Shown: positions 23,351 to 31,048 of the stretch, piece after piece | Numbering within the stretch: position 1 is the stretch's first letter | How the letters are laid out: every line of letters begins with the position of its first letter | Assembly: GCA_002344785.1 (NCBI GenBank) | Contig: DDUL01000052.1 | Coordinates: 880-31,961, forward strand | Direction: 5' to 3' | Origin: Bdellovibrionaceae bacterium UBA2339 | GTDB lineage: Bacteria; Bdellovibrionota; Bdellovibrionia; Bdellovibrionales; JAMPXM01 | Length of the DNA stretch: 31,082 bases | The notes under the pieces: model-generated | Seen by the model: only the letters and a program-made list of their open reading frames with translations | The model's database searches: none | Told to the model about the DNA's origin: nothing | Translations under genes and position numbers: made by a program

Positions 23351-23369
23351 TTGTCTCAAATTGAGACGC
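23351..23369. promoter_or_regulatory. Candidate operator, TTGTCTC-N4-TGAGACGC (best copy)
   Basis: Here the core is a perfect inverted repeat, GTCTC-AAATT-GAGAC (23353-23367). It shares flanking TTG and GC with the copies at 4524 and 5913. It lies about 120 bases upstream of the Cys-rich coiled-coil gene starting at 23231 on the minus strand. Confidence 0.65.
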
Positions 23370-23895
23370 GACTCATCGCAAGTGACCTCGATCGTGAAGT
23401 CTTGCGCACGCGAACAAAGCCCAAAACAAAGCCCAAAACAAAAGCCTGAGTGTGATTCACATCGTGAAATGAGGATGCCGGCGGCCTCGCGCCATAGAAG
23501 AAAAAAAGGGGTCGGGGCGCTCATCGAATCCCAAGAGACCCGTGTTCTTTAAGGTGGGCGACCATATGCCGACTTTAGGCTTCTCGTGATCCCGAAGGCC
23601 GAGCTTGCTCACCATCGACAGGGACAGTCCCCAATTCATAAGACTTGTAGGGTCTCTTTTGTTCGGAGGCATATGCCACCGAACCCCACACACAGCTTAT
23701 CACCTTCCGAGAGGGATTCGCAAACTACCCTCAAATTGATACTGGTGAGACGAGCGAAACTTGACCTTCGCCTCAGTCGGTCAATCACCTTAAGCAATAC
23801 ACGATGGGCCCAAATCTGATGCCAACTTGTGCAGGGATAAGAACTCTGCGCGCGTCATGTTTCGACGCGAGCTTCTTCGCTTGACCTTTTGCTAG

Positions 23896-23928
23896 AGTGG
23901 CCTCGGCCAGCTTCAGCCCGAGGCCACT
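23896..23928 (+). other. Perfect 11-bp hairpin upstream of a small membrane-protein gene
   Basis: AGTGGCCTCGG (23896-23906) pairs fully with CCGAGGCCACT (23918-23928) around an 11-base loop. It ends 17 bases before the ATG at 23946, so it could be a leader stem in the mRNA or a terminator of something upstream. No T-run follows. Confidence 0.45.
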
Positions 23929-23945
23929 ACGTCCGATAGCGGAAC

Positions 23946-24179
23946 ATGCTTGCATCACACCCGACACATGAATTGCTGGATCTCTATGTGCCCTGGTTGG
24001 CCTTCGGCTATGGCGCGATCATGCTGGTGGTCTTGAGTCAGCCGCGGCTGATGGCATTGGCCGAGCAGCGGTTACCACCTCAGCTGCTGACGCAGTTTCG
24101 CGCGCATCAGAAACTCGCGTGGATTTGTTTGGTGATCGGTAGCATTTGGTTGCTGCAAGGCGCATGGCTGGGAAGCTAA
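23946..24179 (+). CDS. Small predicted membrane protein, two transmembrane helices
   Basis: A 77-residue frame with two clear hydrophobic helices, about 14-31 (YVPWLAFGYGAIMLVVLS) and 56-74 (KLAWICLVIGSIWLLQGAW), joined by a charged loop with QRLPPQLLTQFRAHQ. No family is recognised. The frame is supported by membrane-protein-like composition, a hairpin directly after the stop (24186-24202) and its position in an otherwise empty gap. The ribosome-binding site is weak (GCGGAAC). It may be a genuine small gene; certainty is moderate. Confidence 0.5.
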   Translation: MLASHPTHELLDLYVPWLAFGYGAIMLVVLSQPRLMALAEQRLPPQLLTQFRAHQKLAWICLVIGSIWLLQGAWLGS

Positions 24180-24185
24180 GCGATT

Positions 24186-24202
24186 CGGCCGAACTTCGGC
24201 CG
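24186..24202 (+). terminator. Short hairpin after the small membrane-protein gene
   Basis: CGGCCGAA-C-TTCGGCCG, starting 7 bases after the stop at 24179. In practice it is a six-bp GC-rich stem with a five-base loop. No T-run follows, so termination is uncertain. Confidence 0.4.
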
Positions 24203-24295
24203 GTGATGAGCATGAATTCACCCCAAAATTGATGTCTTTAAAACAAGCGCTTTCGCGTGGCATTTTTGAATTTGTGCGATTAGTTTGTTCCAGCT

Positions 24296-26038
24296 ATGTC
24301 AGGAAAGAAGCCGCGCCGCCCGAAGGGCCAATTAAAAAATTCCGAATCTGGCGATTCAGCTGGCGTTTCAGGTGATGACGTTCGACAGGGTCGTGCATCC
24401 AAGAGCGCTTCGCGGTCGGTAAAATCTGGCGCGCAAATGAATTGGTCGGATTGGCTGGCTGCGAGCGAGGCGCGCGCGCCTCAAGAGGCCACCTCGGCTC
24501 ATCAAGAAAAATGGAAAAAGTTAAACTTTCCGGAAGCTGGCAAGCTGGGCGAGCGCTCGGTGGACTATTCGTCCAATGAAAAGTCGCTATCGATCTCTGA
24601 CGCGGATTCAAGTGCCAGCGTCGCCGCGAAAGTCGAAGTGGGCCCGATCCAGAACTCAAATCCTGCGACGGCATCTGAGAGAGGCGGCAGCGCTGTCGAG
24701 AGCAAGAGCGAACCGCGCGTTTACAGCGTCGGTCAGCTGAACAAATTGGCCAAGTCGATGCTTGAGCGTGAGTTGCACACGATTTGGTTGCGCGGCGAAA
24801 TTTCAAATTTTCGACCGAACGCGGGATCAGGGCACTGGTACTTCTCGTTGAAAGATTCGCAGGCGCAGATTTCCGCCGTCATGTTTCGCGGCTTCGCACA
24901 ACAGGTGAACTTCAAACCGGCCGACGGAATGGAAGTTTTGATTCGCGGTAAAGTCACTTTGTACGAGGGCCGTGGGCAATATCAGATCGTTGCGGATTCG
25001 ATGGAGACAGTCGGAGCGGGTGCGCTGCAACAGCAGTTTGAAAAGCTCAAAGCTCAGTTGCAGGCTGAGGGACTTTTTTCTCCTGAGCGCAAGCGATCCA
25101 TTCCGAGTTTTCCGAAGCGGATCGCCTTGGTGACCTCGCCCACGGGCGCAGCGGTTCGCGATATGTTGAATGTCCTGGCACGCCGGTATCGAGGTGGCGA
25201 GATTCTTGTGATTCCTTGTGCGGTTCAGGGGGACAAAGCTCCTGGAGAGATCGTTGCGGCTTTGGCCTCGCTCAATCGTTTGCGTGAGATCGACGTGGCC
25301 ATCGTTGGTCGCGGCGGCGGATCCATCGAAGACTTGTGGGCCTTCAATGATGAGCGTGTGGCGCGCGCGATTGTCGCCAGTCGAGTCCCGATCATCTCCG
25401 CCGTTGGTCACGAAATTGACTTTACCATTGCAGACTTCGTCGCCGATCTGCGAGCGCCGACACCTTCGGCCGCTGCGGAATTGGTGTCTCAGTCGGCGGG
25501 AGAACTGAGTCAACGGATTGCGCGTTTGCGGCAAGCGCTGAGGCTTGCCGTGTGGCGACGCCTCAACGAGGCGAAAATTCATTGCACGCATGTGGTTCGC
25601 CGTTTGATCGATCCGCGTCGGACATTGCAAGAGGCGATTTGGCGTTGTGATGAGCTTCGCGATCGACTCGAGCGATCCATGCGCCTGATGGTCGAGGCGC
25701 GGCGATCGCGTACGCAGGTGCTGCGAGCTGAGCTCGGTGATCCGACCAAGCTGATCGCGGAGCGACGCTGGTTGTGGCGGGCGTTGCGAGCGCGACTGCA
25801 AAGCAGTGAAGCGGCTTTGCGTGCTAAAAAATTCGAGCGAGTCCGCTTGGCGATGAGCATTCTGGATTCTCTGAGCCCGCTTCGCGTGCTCGACCGAGGA
25901 TACGCCGTCGTTCGGTCGAGTCAGGGTGTTGCACTCAGGGATTCGCAACAAGTGCGAGTGGGTGATGAAATCAATGTGCGACTTTCGGTCGGGCAGTTGA
26001 CCGCGCAGGTGAAAGCGACGGCGCACGACAGTACGTGA
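24296..26038 (+). CDS. xseA: Exodeoxyribonuclease VII large subunit
   Basis: The XseA family protein that, with several XseB subunits, degrades single-stranded DNA. The family homology starts near residue 141 (RVYSVGQLNKLAKSMLE). It continues with the OB domain (LRGEISNFRPNAGSGHWYF), GRGGGSIEDLWAFNDE and GHEIDFTIADFVADLRAPTP, ending in the coiled-coil region and RVLDRGYAVV. The first 140 residues are extra: polar, Ser/Ala/Lys/Glu-rich and probably disordered. No good ribosome-binding site precedes the ATG at 24296; a GTG at 24638 is an alternative that would remove most of the extension. xseB follows after a 95-base gap. Confidence 0.93.
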   Translation: MSGKKPRRPKGQLKNSESGDSAGVSGDDVRQGRASKSASRSVKSGAQMNWSDWLAASEARAPQEATSAHQEKWKKLNFPEAGKLGERSVDYSSNEKSLSISDADSSASVAAKVEVGPIQNSNPATASERGGSAVESKSEPRVYSVGQLNKLAKSMLERELHTIWLRGEISNFRPNAGSGHWYFSLKDSQAQISAVMFRGFAQQVNFKPADGMEVLIRGKVTLYEGRGQYQIVADSMETVGAGALQQQFEKLKAQLQAEGLFSPERKRSIPSFPKRIALVTSPTGAAVRDMLNVLARRYRGGEILVIPCAVQGDKAPGEIVAALASLNRLREIDVAIVGRGGGSIEDLWAFNDERVARAIVASRVPIISAVGHEIDFTIADFVADLRAPTPSAAAELVSQSAGELSQRIARLRQALRLAVWRRLNEAKIHCTHVVRRLIDPRRTLQEAIWRCDELRDRLERSMRLMVEARRSRTQVLRAELGDPTKLIAERRWLWRALRARLQSSEAALRAKKFERVRLAMSILDSLSPLRVLDRGYAVVRSSQGVALRDSQQVRVGDEINVRLSVGQLTAQVKATAHDST

Positions 26039-26133
26039 GGCTGATTGAACAGGTGCCTCGGTCGGAATGCGATGACGAAAACGTGAATTTGAAATAGTCG
26101 GGACTCAATCGACTCAGAGAAGGGGGATCCCAA

Positions 26134-26409
26134 ATGGCAGGCCAACAATCATCGAGCCATGCGTCGGCAGGAATCGGCAAAATGGATTTTGAGAAGAAGC
26201 TTTCGCGGCTTGAGGAAATCGTCGAGAAAATGGAAAGCGGCGAGATGCCGCTCGAGGAGTCGCTCAGGCTCTTTGAAGAGGGCGTGAAGCTTTCACGTGA
26301 ATGCAACGTGCAACTCGCCGACGCTGAGCAAAAGGTCAAGTTGCTGCTGTCTGTTGACGAACAGGGCGGGGCGATCACCGAGGACTTTGATCCCGAAGCT
26401 GAAGACTGA
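26134..26409 (+). CDS. xseB: Exodeoxyribonuclease VII small subunit
   Basis: A 91-residue helical protein, close to the usual length of about 80. The family core is visible as MDFEKKLSRLEEIVEKMESGEMPLEESLRLFEEG (in two parts, about residues 14-47), followed by VKLSRECNVQLADAEQKV. About 13 residues at the N-terminus precede the core. AAGGGGG stands upstream of the ATG. It forms the exonuclease VII complex with the product of the gene just before it. An acidic tail (EDFDPEAED) ends the protein. Confidence 0.95.
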   Translation: MAGQQSSSHASAGIGKMDFEKKLSRLEEIVEKMESGEMPLEESLRLFEEGVKLSRECNVQLADAEQKVKLLLSVDEQGGAITEDFDPEAED

Positions 26410-26427
26410 AGTTACGAAAGGGCGCTG

Positions 26428-26453
26428 AAGCCCGAAGCTGAGTTTCGGCTTCT
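26428..26453 (+). other. Imperfect hairpin between xseB and ispA
   Basis: GAAGCCCGAA and TTTCGGCTTC pair with one bulged base around a short loop. A second, tighter repeat CGCGCAAG-G-CTTGCGCG follows at 26475-26491, just before the ispA ribosome-binding site. They may partly separate expression of ispA from xseB. Confidence 0.35.
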
Positions 26454-26514
26454 CAATCTCGACAGAACGCAGGCCGCGCAAGGCTTGCGCGCACCCCGAT
26501 ACCTAAGGATGAGC

Positions 26515-27414
26515 ATGAACCCAGTAGATCAAATTGATGAAGCCAAGAGTCTCGCGCGAGTTCTCCAATTCATGGAGGCTTCCGCCAAACTGGTGCATGA
26601 GGCTCTGGATGAGCGATTCGCAGCCCATGATGACCGAGCCGAGGGTTGGCAGCGATTGAACTCGGCGATGCGATACTCCTTGTTGCAAGAGGGTGCAAAG
26701 CGCTTTCGTCCCAGTTTGTCTTTGATGGTGGCCCAGGCGCTGGGTGCGCCTTCGGAGCAAGCGCTACCATACGCCGCGGCTTTGGAGTGTGTGCACACCT
26801 ACTCCCTGATCCATGATGATTTGCCATCCATGGACAACGATGACTTCCGGCGCGGGCAACCGACCTGTCACAAGAAATTTGATGAGGCGACCGCGATTCT
26901 CGCAGGTGATGCGCTGCTGACTGATGCCTTCGCCTGGATCGGTGAGGCCTATGCGGAGCGGCCCGAAGTCGCTCTGCGAGCCGTGATTGAGTTGTCGCGA
27001 GCCGCAGGATCGCACGGCATGGTGGGTGGACAGGCGTTGGATTTGCGCGCGCAATCTGGGGCAGCGACGGACATCGAAGAGCTGCGACTGATGCACCAGC
27101 TGAAAACTGGAGCTTTGATTCGCGCTGCAGCTGTGGGCTCGGCCATCATTTGCGAAGCGAGTGAAGATCAAATTGAAGACTTGTCGGATTATTCGGCGGC
27201 CCTCGGCCTAGCCTTTCAGGTGGCGGATGATCTCTTGGACTTCGATCAAGCTCGACCTGAGGCGGGCAGTTACTGCGCGCTGCTAGGTCCAGAGAAGACG
27301 CGCGAATTTCTCTTTGAACTGACAGACGAAGCGCTCGAGGCCATCATCGATTGGGACGAAAGCGCTGAGACTTTGCGTAGTCTTGCGCTCTACAATCGGG
27401 ATCGAAGTCGATAA
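26515..27414 (+). CDS. ispA: Polyprenyl (farnesyl) diphosphate synthase
   Basis: 299 residues from the ATG at 26515, chosen because AAGGA lies five bases upstream; the frame is open from a TTG at 26485. It is a trans-prenyltransferase that condenses IPP with allylic diphosphates to FPP (or GGPP), feeding undecaprenyl carrier and quinone synthesis. The first Asp-rich motif DDLPSMDNDDFRRG begins at residue 101, with substrate-binding GAKRFRP (60-66). The second Asp-rich motif is VADDLLDF near residue 238. GSHGMVGGQALDL is also typical. After the second motif the usual Gly-Lys-Thr segment is unclear and the C-terminus looks shortened or divergent. The linked dxs gene, often found next, is not present. 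Confidence 0.88.
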   Translation: MNPVDQIDEAKSLARVLQFMEASAKLVHEALDERFAAHDDRAEGWQRLNSAMRYSLLQEGAKRFRPSLSLMVAQALGAPSEQALPYAAALECVHTYSLIHDDLPSMDNDDFRRGQPTCHKKFDEATAILAGDALLTDAFAWIGEAYAERPEVALRAVIELSRAAGSHGMVGGQALDLRAQSGAATDIEELRLMHQLKTGALIRAAAVGSAIICEASEDQIEDLSDYSAALGLAFQVADDLLDFDQARPEAGSYCALLGPEKTREFLFELTDEALEAIIDWDESAETLRSLALYNRDRSR

Positions 27415-27488
27415 AGTTTGGTGGCATGAACACGGATAATCGAGACGATGATAATCCACCGACTTCAAAGTCCGTCTTGGAGGAGCCG

Positions 27489-28310
27489 ATGCGAGCGGAT
27501 TTGGGTTTGGTGGAGCTGGGAATGGCCTCGTCGCGACAGCGAGCACAAAGTCTGATTCAAGAAGGCCGCGTCTTCCTGATCAACGCCCAAGGTCAGCGCG
27601 TCGCTATAAAAAAGGCGTCGCAAATTCTTGATTTGCGTTCAGGTGGGCGTCTCGAGCTCGCGGAGTCGGGTGGGCCTGACTTCGTATCTCGCGGTGGCCT
27701 CAAGCTGCACGGCGCACTGCAAACTCTTCGCGACATGAATTTGTCATTGCCGCTGCAGGACGCGCTGGTGTTGGACATCGGCGTTTCAACCGGAGGCTTC
27801 ACAGATTGTTGTTTGCAAGCTGGCGCGCGCGCTGTTGTCGGCATCGATGTGGGCCACGATCAGCTCGCCGCTTCACTCCGCCAGGATCCTCGGCTGAAAA
27901 TCTTTGAGCGATGGAACGCGCGCGAACTCGATCAGCCCGGTCGTCGCGATGAACTGATGGCCGCCACAGATGCGAAACTCTTTGATGTTGTGGTGATGGA
28001 TTTGTCGTTCATTTCACAGCGCTTGGTTTTGCCAGCTATACTCGGAAGTGGCCGGGAAATTCTCAAGCCCGAGGCCGCGCTGCTGACCTTGGTGAAACCG
28101 CAATTTGAATTGGGACGTGATGCGCTCGGTAAGGGCGGCATCGTCAAAGACGAAAGACGTTTGGCTGAACTTGAGCCGCAAATGCGCGACTTTGTCGCCT
28201 CACTCGGGTGGACAGTGCTTGCGTATTTCCCGAGCGCGATTTTGGGTAGCGATGGGAATCAGGAGTTTTTCTTGTACGCCAAGCCGCCGCAACAGTTGAA
28301 TTGGCTCTAA
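27489..28310 (+). CDS. tlyA: TlyA-type rRNA 2'-O-methyltransferase (S4 domain plus FtsJ-like)
   Basis: 273 residues from the ATG at 27489, preceded by GGAGGAG; an upstream ATG at 27426 lacks a good site and adds 21 polar residues. The N-terminal S4 RNA-binding domain has RADLGLVELGMASSRQRAQSL. The methyltransferase part has the SAM-binding motif LDIGVSTGGFTDCCLQAG, then VVMDLSFISQRL and LVKPQFELGRDAL. TlyA proteins methylate 16S and 23S rRNA (C1409/C1920 in mycobacteria) and are also annotated as haemolysins because of an old assay. Close spacing to ispA suggests one transcript. Confidence 0.93.
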   Translation: MRADLGLVELGMASSRQRAQSLIQEGRVFLINAQGQRVAIKKASQILDLRSGGRLELAESGGPDFVSRGGLKLHGALQTLRDMNLSLPLQDALVLDIGVSTGGFTDCCLQAGARAVVGIDVGHDQLAASLRQDPRLKIFERWNARELDQPGRRDELMAATDAKLFDVVVMDLSFISQRLVLPAILGSGREILKPEAALLTLVKPQFELGRDALGKGGIVKDERRLAELEPQMRDFVASLGWTVLAYFPSAILGSDGNQEFFLYAKPPQQLNWL

Positions 28311-28381
28311 GGTGAATTGGTTGTGAGGCGTTTGGAGTTTGCGGAAAGCTGACCGCGGATGAAGTCGACGAGGAGGGTGAA

Positions 28382-29458
28382 GTGAAATCACAAATGTTTT
28401 CTTCGGTGACAGTGGCCTCGCTGTTGTTGGGCTTGCTCTTGGCCCTCTCAGGCTGCCAAGGCCTTGAGACGCGCACACGTCCCACAGCCAACAAGCCGCG
28501 CGTCGCGACGACTCCGACGAGCGGATCAACAGGCGCAGCAACATCGAGCCCACAGGTGCTCGTAGATCCCGCTCCGACTTCGGATCCCGAACCCTTTTCG
28601 TCTTCATCTCCCGACGCTTCGCCTGACCAGCCAGAAAATACGCAGGCCGCACCCGCACCGACGCCCGTCGACACCAGTTTTTTGCAGAAAGAGATTCCTC
28701 GCGTTGGCGTGATCTTGGGTCCGGGTGGACTCAAGGCCTATGCGCACATCGGGGTGCTTCGCGAGTTTCACCGTTCGCGAATTCCAATTCACGCCATCGT
28801 GGGCTTGGAGTGGGGTGCGTTGATGGCGGCGACTTATGCAGAAAAAGCTCAGCCCAACGATGTCGAGTGGAAGGGATTTCGCTTGCGCGAAAGCGATGTC
28901 GCCGACCGACGGGATCTCACAAAGTACAAGGCCAAGTCGCCCGCGGATTTCGATGCTTATCTCAGTTTGGCGTTTCCAAGTGGCGGCATTGAGAAGATGA
29001 AGGTCCCCTTCGCCTGCCCTTCGATTCAATCAAGGCTGAAGCAAAACGCACTGACTTGGCAAAATCGCGGTTCGGTGAAGGAAGCCGTGTCGCGATGTCT
29101 GCCGTTTCCACCGCTGATGCGTGAAGCCGGTTCGATGGCCGCACCCATGGCCGTCCAAGAGGCTGCGCAGTGGCTGCGGCAACAAGGCGCGACCCTCATT
29201 GTTTTGGTCAACGTGTTGGGTCCAGGCGAGGCCTTGCATGCCGAGGTCGCATCGGCGGATCACGCGTCGAGCGTGCTATGGAGCGAAGTGCGTCGAACTC
29301 TGGCGGGCGCGCGCGCTCCGACCGTCAATTGGATATTGAGCGTCAATACCAGCGGTCAGCGGCTTGAGGACTTCGCCGCCCGCAGGGCGAGTGTCGAAGC
29401 GGGGGCAAGAGCAGCCGCCGATCTGACGCGCAAGCTATCTCAGCAGTACGGCTTTTGA
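28382..29458 (+). CDS. Patatin-like lipoprotein lacking the catalytic serine
   Basis: A 358-residue protein starting at GTG 28382, with GGAGG upstream. A lipoprotein signal peptide has lipobox ALSGC (Cys25). A Pro/Thr/Ser-rich linker (about 30-100) probably spans the periplasm or leads to the surface. The patatin/RssA-like domain begins RVGVILGPGGLKAYAHIGVL (107-126), the oxyanion-loop and helix pattern of the family. At the nucleophile elbow, where the family has GxSxG, this protein reads GLEWG (141-145): Glu143 replaces Ser. The second catalytic site, normally DGG/DGA, reads EAG at 248-250. Both changes suggest no lipase activity. It may instead bind lipid or a partner. It could be an old pseudoenzyme with a scaffold role. 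Confidence 0.75.
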   Translation: MKSQMFSSVTVASLLLGLLLALSGCQGLETRTRPTANKPRVATTPTSGSTGAATSSPQVLVDPAPTSDPEPFSSSSPDASPDQPENTQAAPAPTPVDTSFLQKEIPRVGVILGPGGLKAYAHIGVLREFHRSRIPIHAIVGLEWGALMAATYAEKAQPNDVEWKGFRLRESDVADRRDLTKYKAKSPADFDAYLSLAFPSGGIEKMKVPFACPSIQSRLKQNALTWQNRGSVKEAVSRCLPFPPLMREAGSMAAPMAVQEAAQWLRQQGATLIVLVNVLGPGEALHAEVASADHASSVLWSEVRRTLAGARAPTVNWILSVNTSGQRLEDFAARRASVEAGARAAADLTRKLSQQYGF

Positions 29459-29535
29459 TCGACCGAGTATCGGTGCGGGCATTCTTGTGCTAAACTCGCG
29501 TGGAACTTGGCGCGCGAGTCGCGCGGAGGAATTGC

Positions 29536-30873
29536 ATGCTGCAATCTGCAAACCGGCAACCCACAGACAACATGTCCATTTTCAAAAAACGTCGTCAGAG
29601 CCTTGTTGAAAAGGCCAAGGGCGCCGCCATCGTTTTGATTTCCAATCCTGAGCGAATTCGCAATCACGATGTTCACCATGCGTTCCGCCAAGACACGAAC
29701 CTCTATTACCTAACGGGTTGGGAAGAGCCGGAAAGCATTTTGATTTTCCGACCGGGCCAGAGTCCTGAAACGGTTTTGTTTGTTCGCCCCAAAGATGTCG
29801 AGCGCGAGACTTGGGACGGCTTTCGCTATGGCCCGCAAGGCGCTCAACAACATTTCGGCGTCGATCAGGCGCACTTGATCGATGACTTCGACAAGCTGGC
29901 GGTGGATCTGCTGAAGACTTGTGATCGCCTGTATTATCGTTTCGATATCGATGCGGATTTTGACCAAAGAATGTTGGGTCTGTTGGCGCGCGTACGCCGA
30001 GCCCACGGGCGCAGTGGCCGCGGTAACATGCCGATCCACGACTCCGCCGAATTGATTGGCGAACTGCGCGTGATCAAAACGGAAGAAGATGTGCAGCTCA
30101 TGCGCCGCGCTTGCTCAGTCACCGCCAAGGCCCACGTTGAAGTCATGCGATCGACTCGACCTGGCGTCACGGAACGACAGCTTCAGGGCGTCTTTCTCCA
30201 TTCGATCTATCAGCAAAACGCCGATCGAGAAGGTTACAATGCGATTGTCGCGACGGGCGCGAATGCCTGCACTCTTCACTACGTCTTTAATGACCAAACT
30301 TGTCGCGACGGCGACTTGCTCCTGATCGACGCAGGTGCCGAAGTTCGCTATTACACCGGCGACATCACGCGCACTTTTCCGGTCAACGGCAAATTCACTG
30401 CGGCTCAGCGCAAAGTGTACGATCGAGTTCTCGAGATTCAAAAGGAACTGATCTCCATTTCCAAACCCGGATTGGCGTTCAAGCAGCTCCAAGATCGAAC
30501 GATCGAGTATCTCACGGATGCGATGATTGATCTGAAGCTTCTACATGTGCCCCGCACCGAGGCGGTGGAGCGCCAACTCTTCAAGAAGTACTACCCGCAC
30601 GGGGTCAGTCACTATTTGGGAATGGACGTGCATGATGCCGGACTTTATCAGATTCACAACGAGCCGCGACGACTCGAGGTCGGCATGGCGTATACGATCG
30701 AGCCGGGACTTTATATTCCGGCCGACGACGCTACTGCGCCCGAAGAACTGCGGGGCATCGGCATTCGAATCGAGGACAACGTGGTCATCACTTCGAACGC
30801 CTGTGAGATCATGACCTCCGAGGCACCTAAAGAAGTTGCGGAACTTGAGGCGCTCGTTGGGCGTAAAGCCTAA
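29536..30873 (+). CDS. pepP: Xaa-Pro aminopeptidase (aminopeptidase P)
   Basis: 445 residues from the ATG at 29536, which has GGAGGA six bases upstream; the frame is open from a GTG at 29500. It is a cytosolic dimetal M24 peptidase that removes N-terminal residues before proline. The N-terminal non-catalytic domain has the AMP_N pattern (RQDTNLYYLTGWEEPES). The five metal ligands can be seen: Asp265 (LLIDAGAE), Asp276 (TGDITRTFPVNGKF), His355 (YPHGVSHYLGMDVHD), Glu389 (TIEPGLYI) and Glu413 (GIRIEDNVVIT). All are intact, so it should be active. It ends before a clear terminator. Confidence 0.93.
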   Translation: MLQSANRQPTDNMSIFKKRRQSLVEKAKGAAIVLISNPERIRNHDVHHAFRQDTNLYYLTGWEEPESILIFRPGQSPETVLFVRPKDVERETWDGFRYGPQGAQQHFGVDQAHLIDDFDKLAVDLLKTCDRLYYRFDIDADFDQRMLGLLARVRRAHGRSGRGNMPIHDSAELIGELRVIKTEEDVQLMRRACSVTAKAHVEVMRSTRPGVTERQLQGVFLHSIYQQNADREGYNAIVATGANACTLHYVFNDQTCRDGDLLLIDAGAEVRYYTGDITRTFPVNGKFTAAQRKVYDRVLEIQKELISISKPGLAFKQLQDRTIEYLTDAMIDLKLLHVPRTEAVERQLFKKYYPHGVSHYLGMDVHDAGLYQIHNEPRRLEVGMAYTIEPGLYIPADDATAPEELRGIGIRIEDNVVITSNACEIMTSEAPKEVAELEALVGRKA

Positions 30874-30883
30874 GGCGAGCCAG

Positions 30884-30909
30884 AGGCGCCGTTTTGACGG
30901 CGCCTTTGC
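30884..30909 (+). terminator. Rho-independent-type terminator after pepP
   Basis: AGGCGCCG (30884-30891) and CGGCGCCT (30898-30905) pair perfectly around TTTTGA, followed by TTGCATCTCTTT, a moderately T-rich tail. It starts 11 bases after the stop. A further repeat, TCTCTTT-A-AAAGAGA, sits at 30911-30925. Confidence 0.75.
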
Positions 30910-30976
30910 ATCTCTTTAAAAGAGACTTCGGAACTGAACTTCGGGACAAATACCCTCGATTCAAAACGCCATCTAC

Positions 30977-30982
30977 TTGACA
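30977..30982 (+). promoter_or_regulatory. Possible -35 element of the tRNA promoter
   Basis: Perfect TTGACA 67 bases upstream of the tRNA start. The -10 region at the right spacing is GC-rich and poor, so this is weak support. An 8-bp hairpin GGCTTGGG/CCCAAGCC lies at 31019-31042, just before the tRNA. Confidence 0.3.
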
Positions 30983-31048
30983 GAATTGGGCCTGCCCGGC
31001 GACTCTGGCCCAACCATCGGCTTGGGTGATTTTGCCCAAGCCTCCAAC

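Larger units (their letters stand above)
23232..23945. other. Gene-poor intergenic region
   Basis: 714 bases with only short, unconvincing open frames. It holds the candidate operator at 23351-23369, a small direct repeat (AAAGCCCAAAAC twice, near 23418-23442) and a hairpin at 23896-23928. The segment could carry a small RNA or decayed gene, but nothing specific is visible. The DNA also has CATATGCC on one strand at about 23678 and its complement-like GGCATATG at about 23570, without clear meaning. Confidence 0.4.

Noticed and set aside
23620..23632. GGGACAGTCCCC-like near-palindrome
   Set aside because: Single copy, imperfect and not next to a gene start or mobile element.
23457..23693. Minus-strand frame of 78 codons in the gap
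   Set aside because: No ribosome-binding site, mixed charge without any recognisable pattern, and it overlaps other equally weak frames.
23735..23752. TTGATAC-N3-TGAGACGA, resembling the operator
   Set aside because: One base shorter, two mismatches in the left arm and no adjacent target gene; probably chance.
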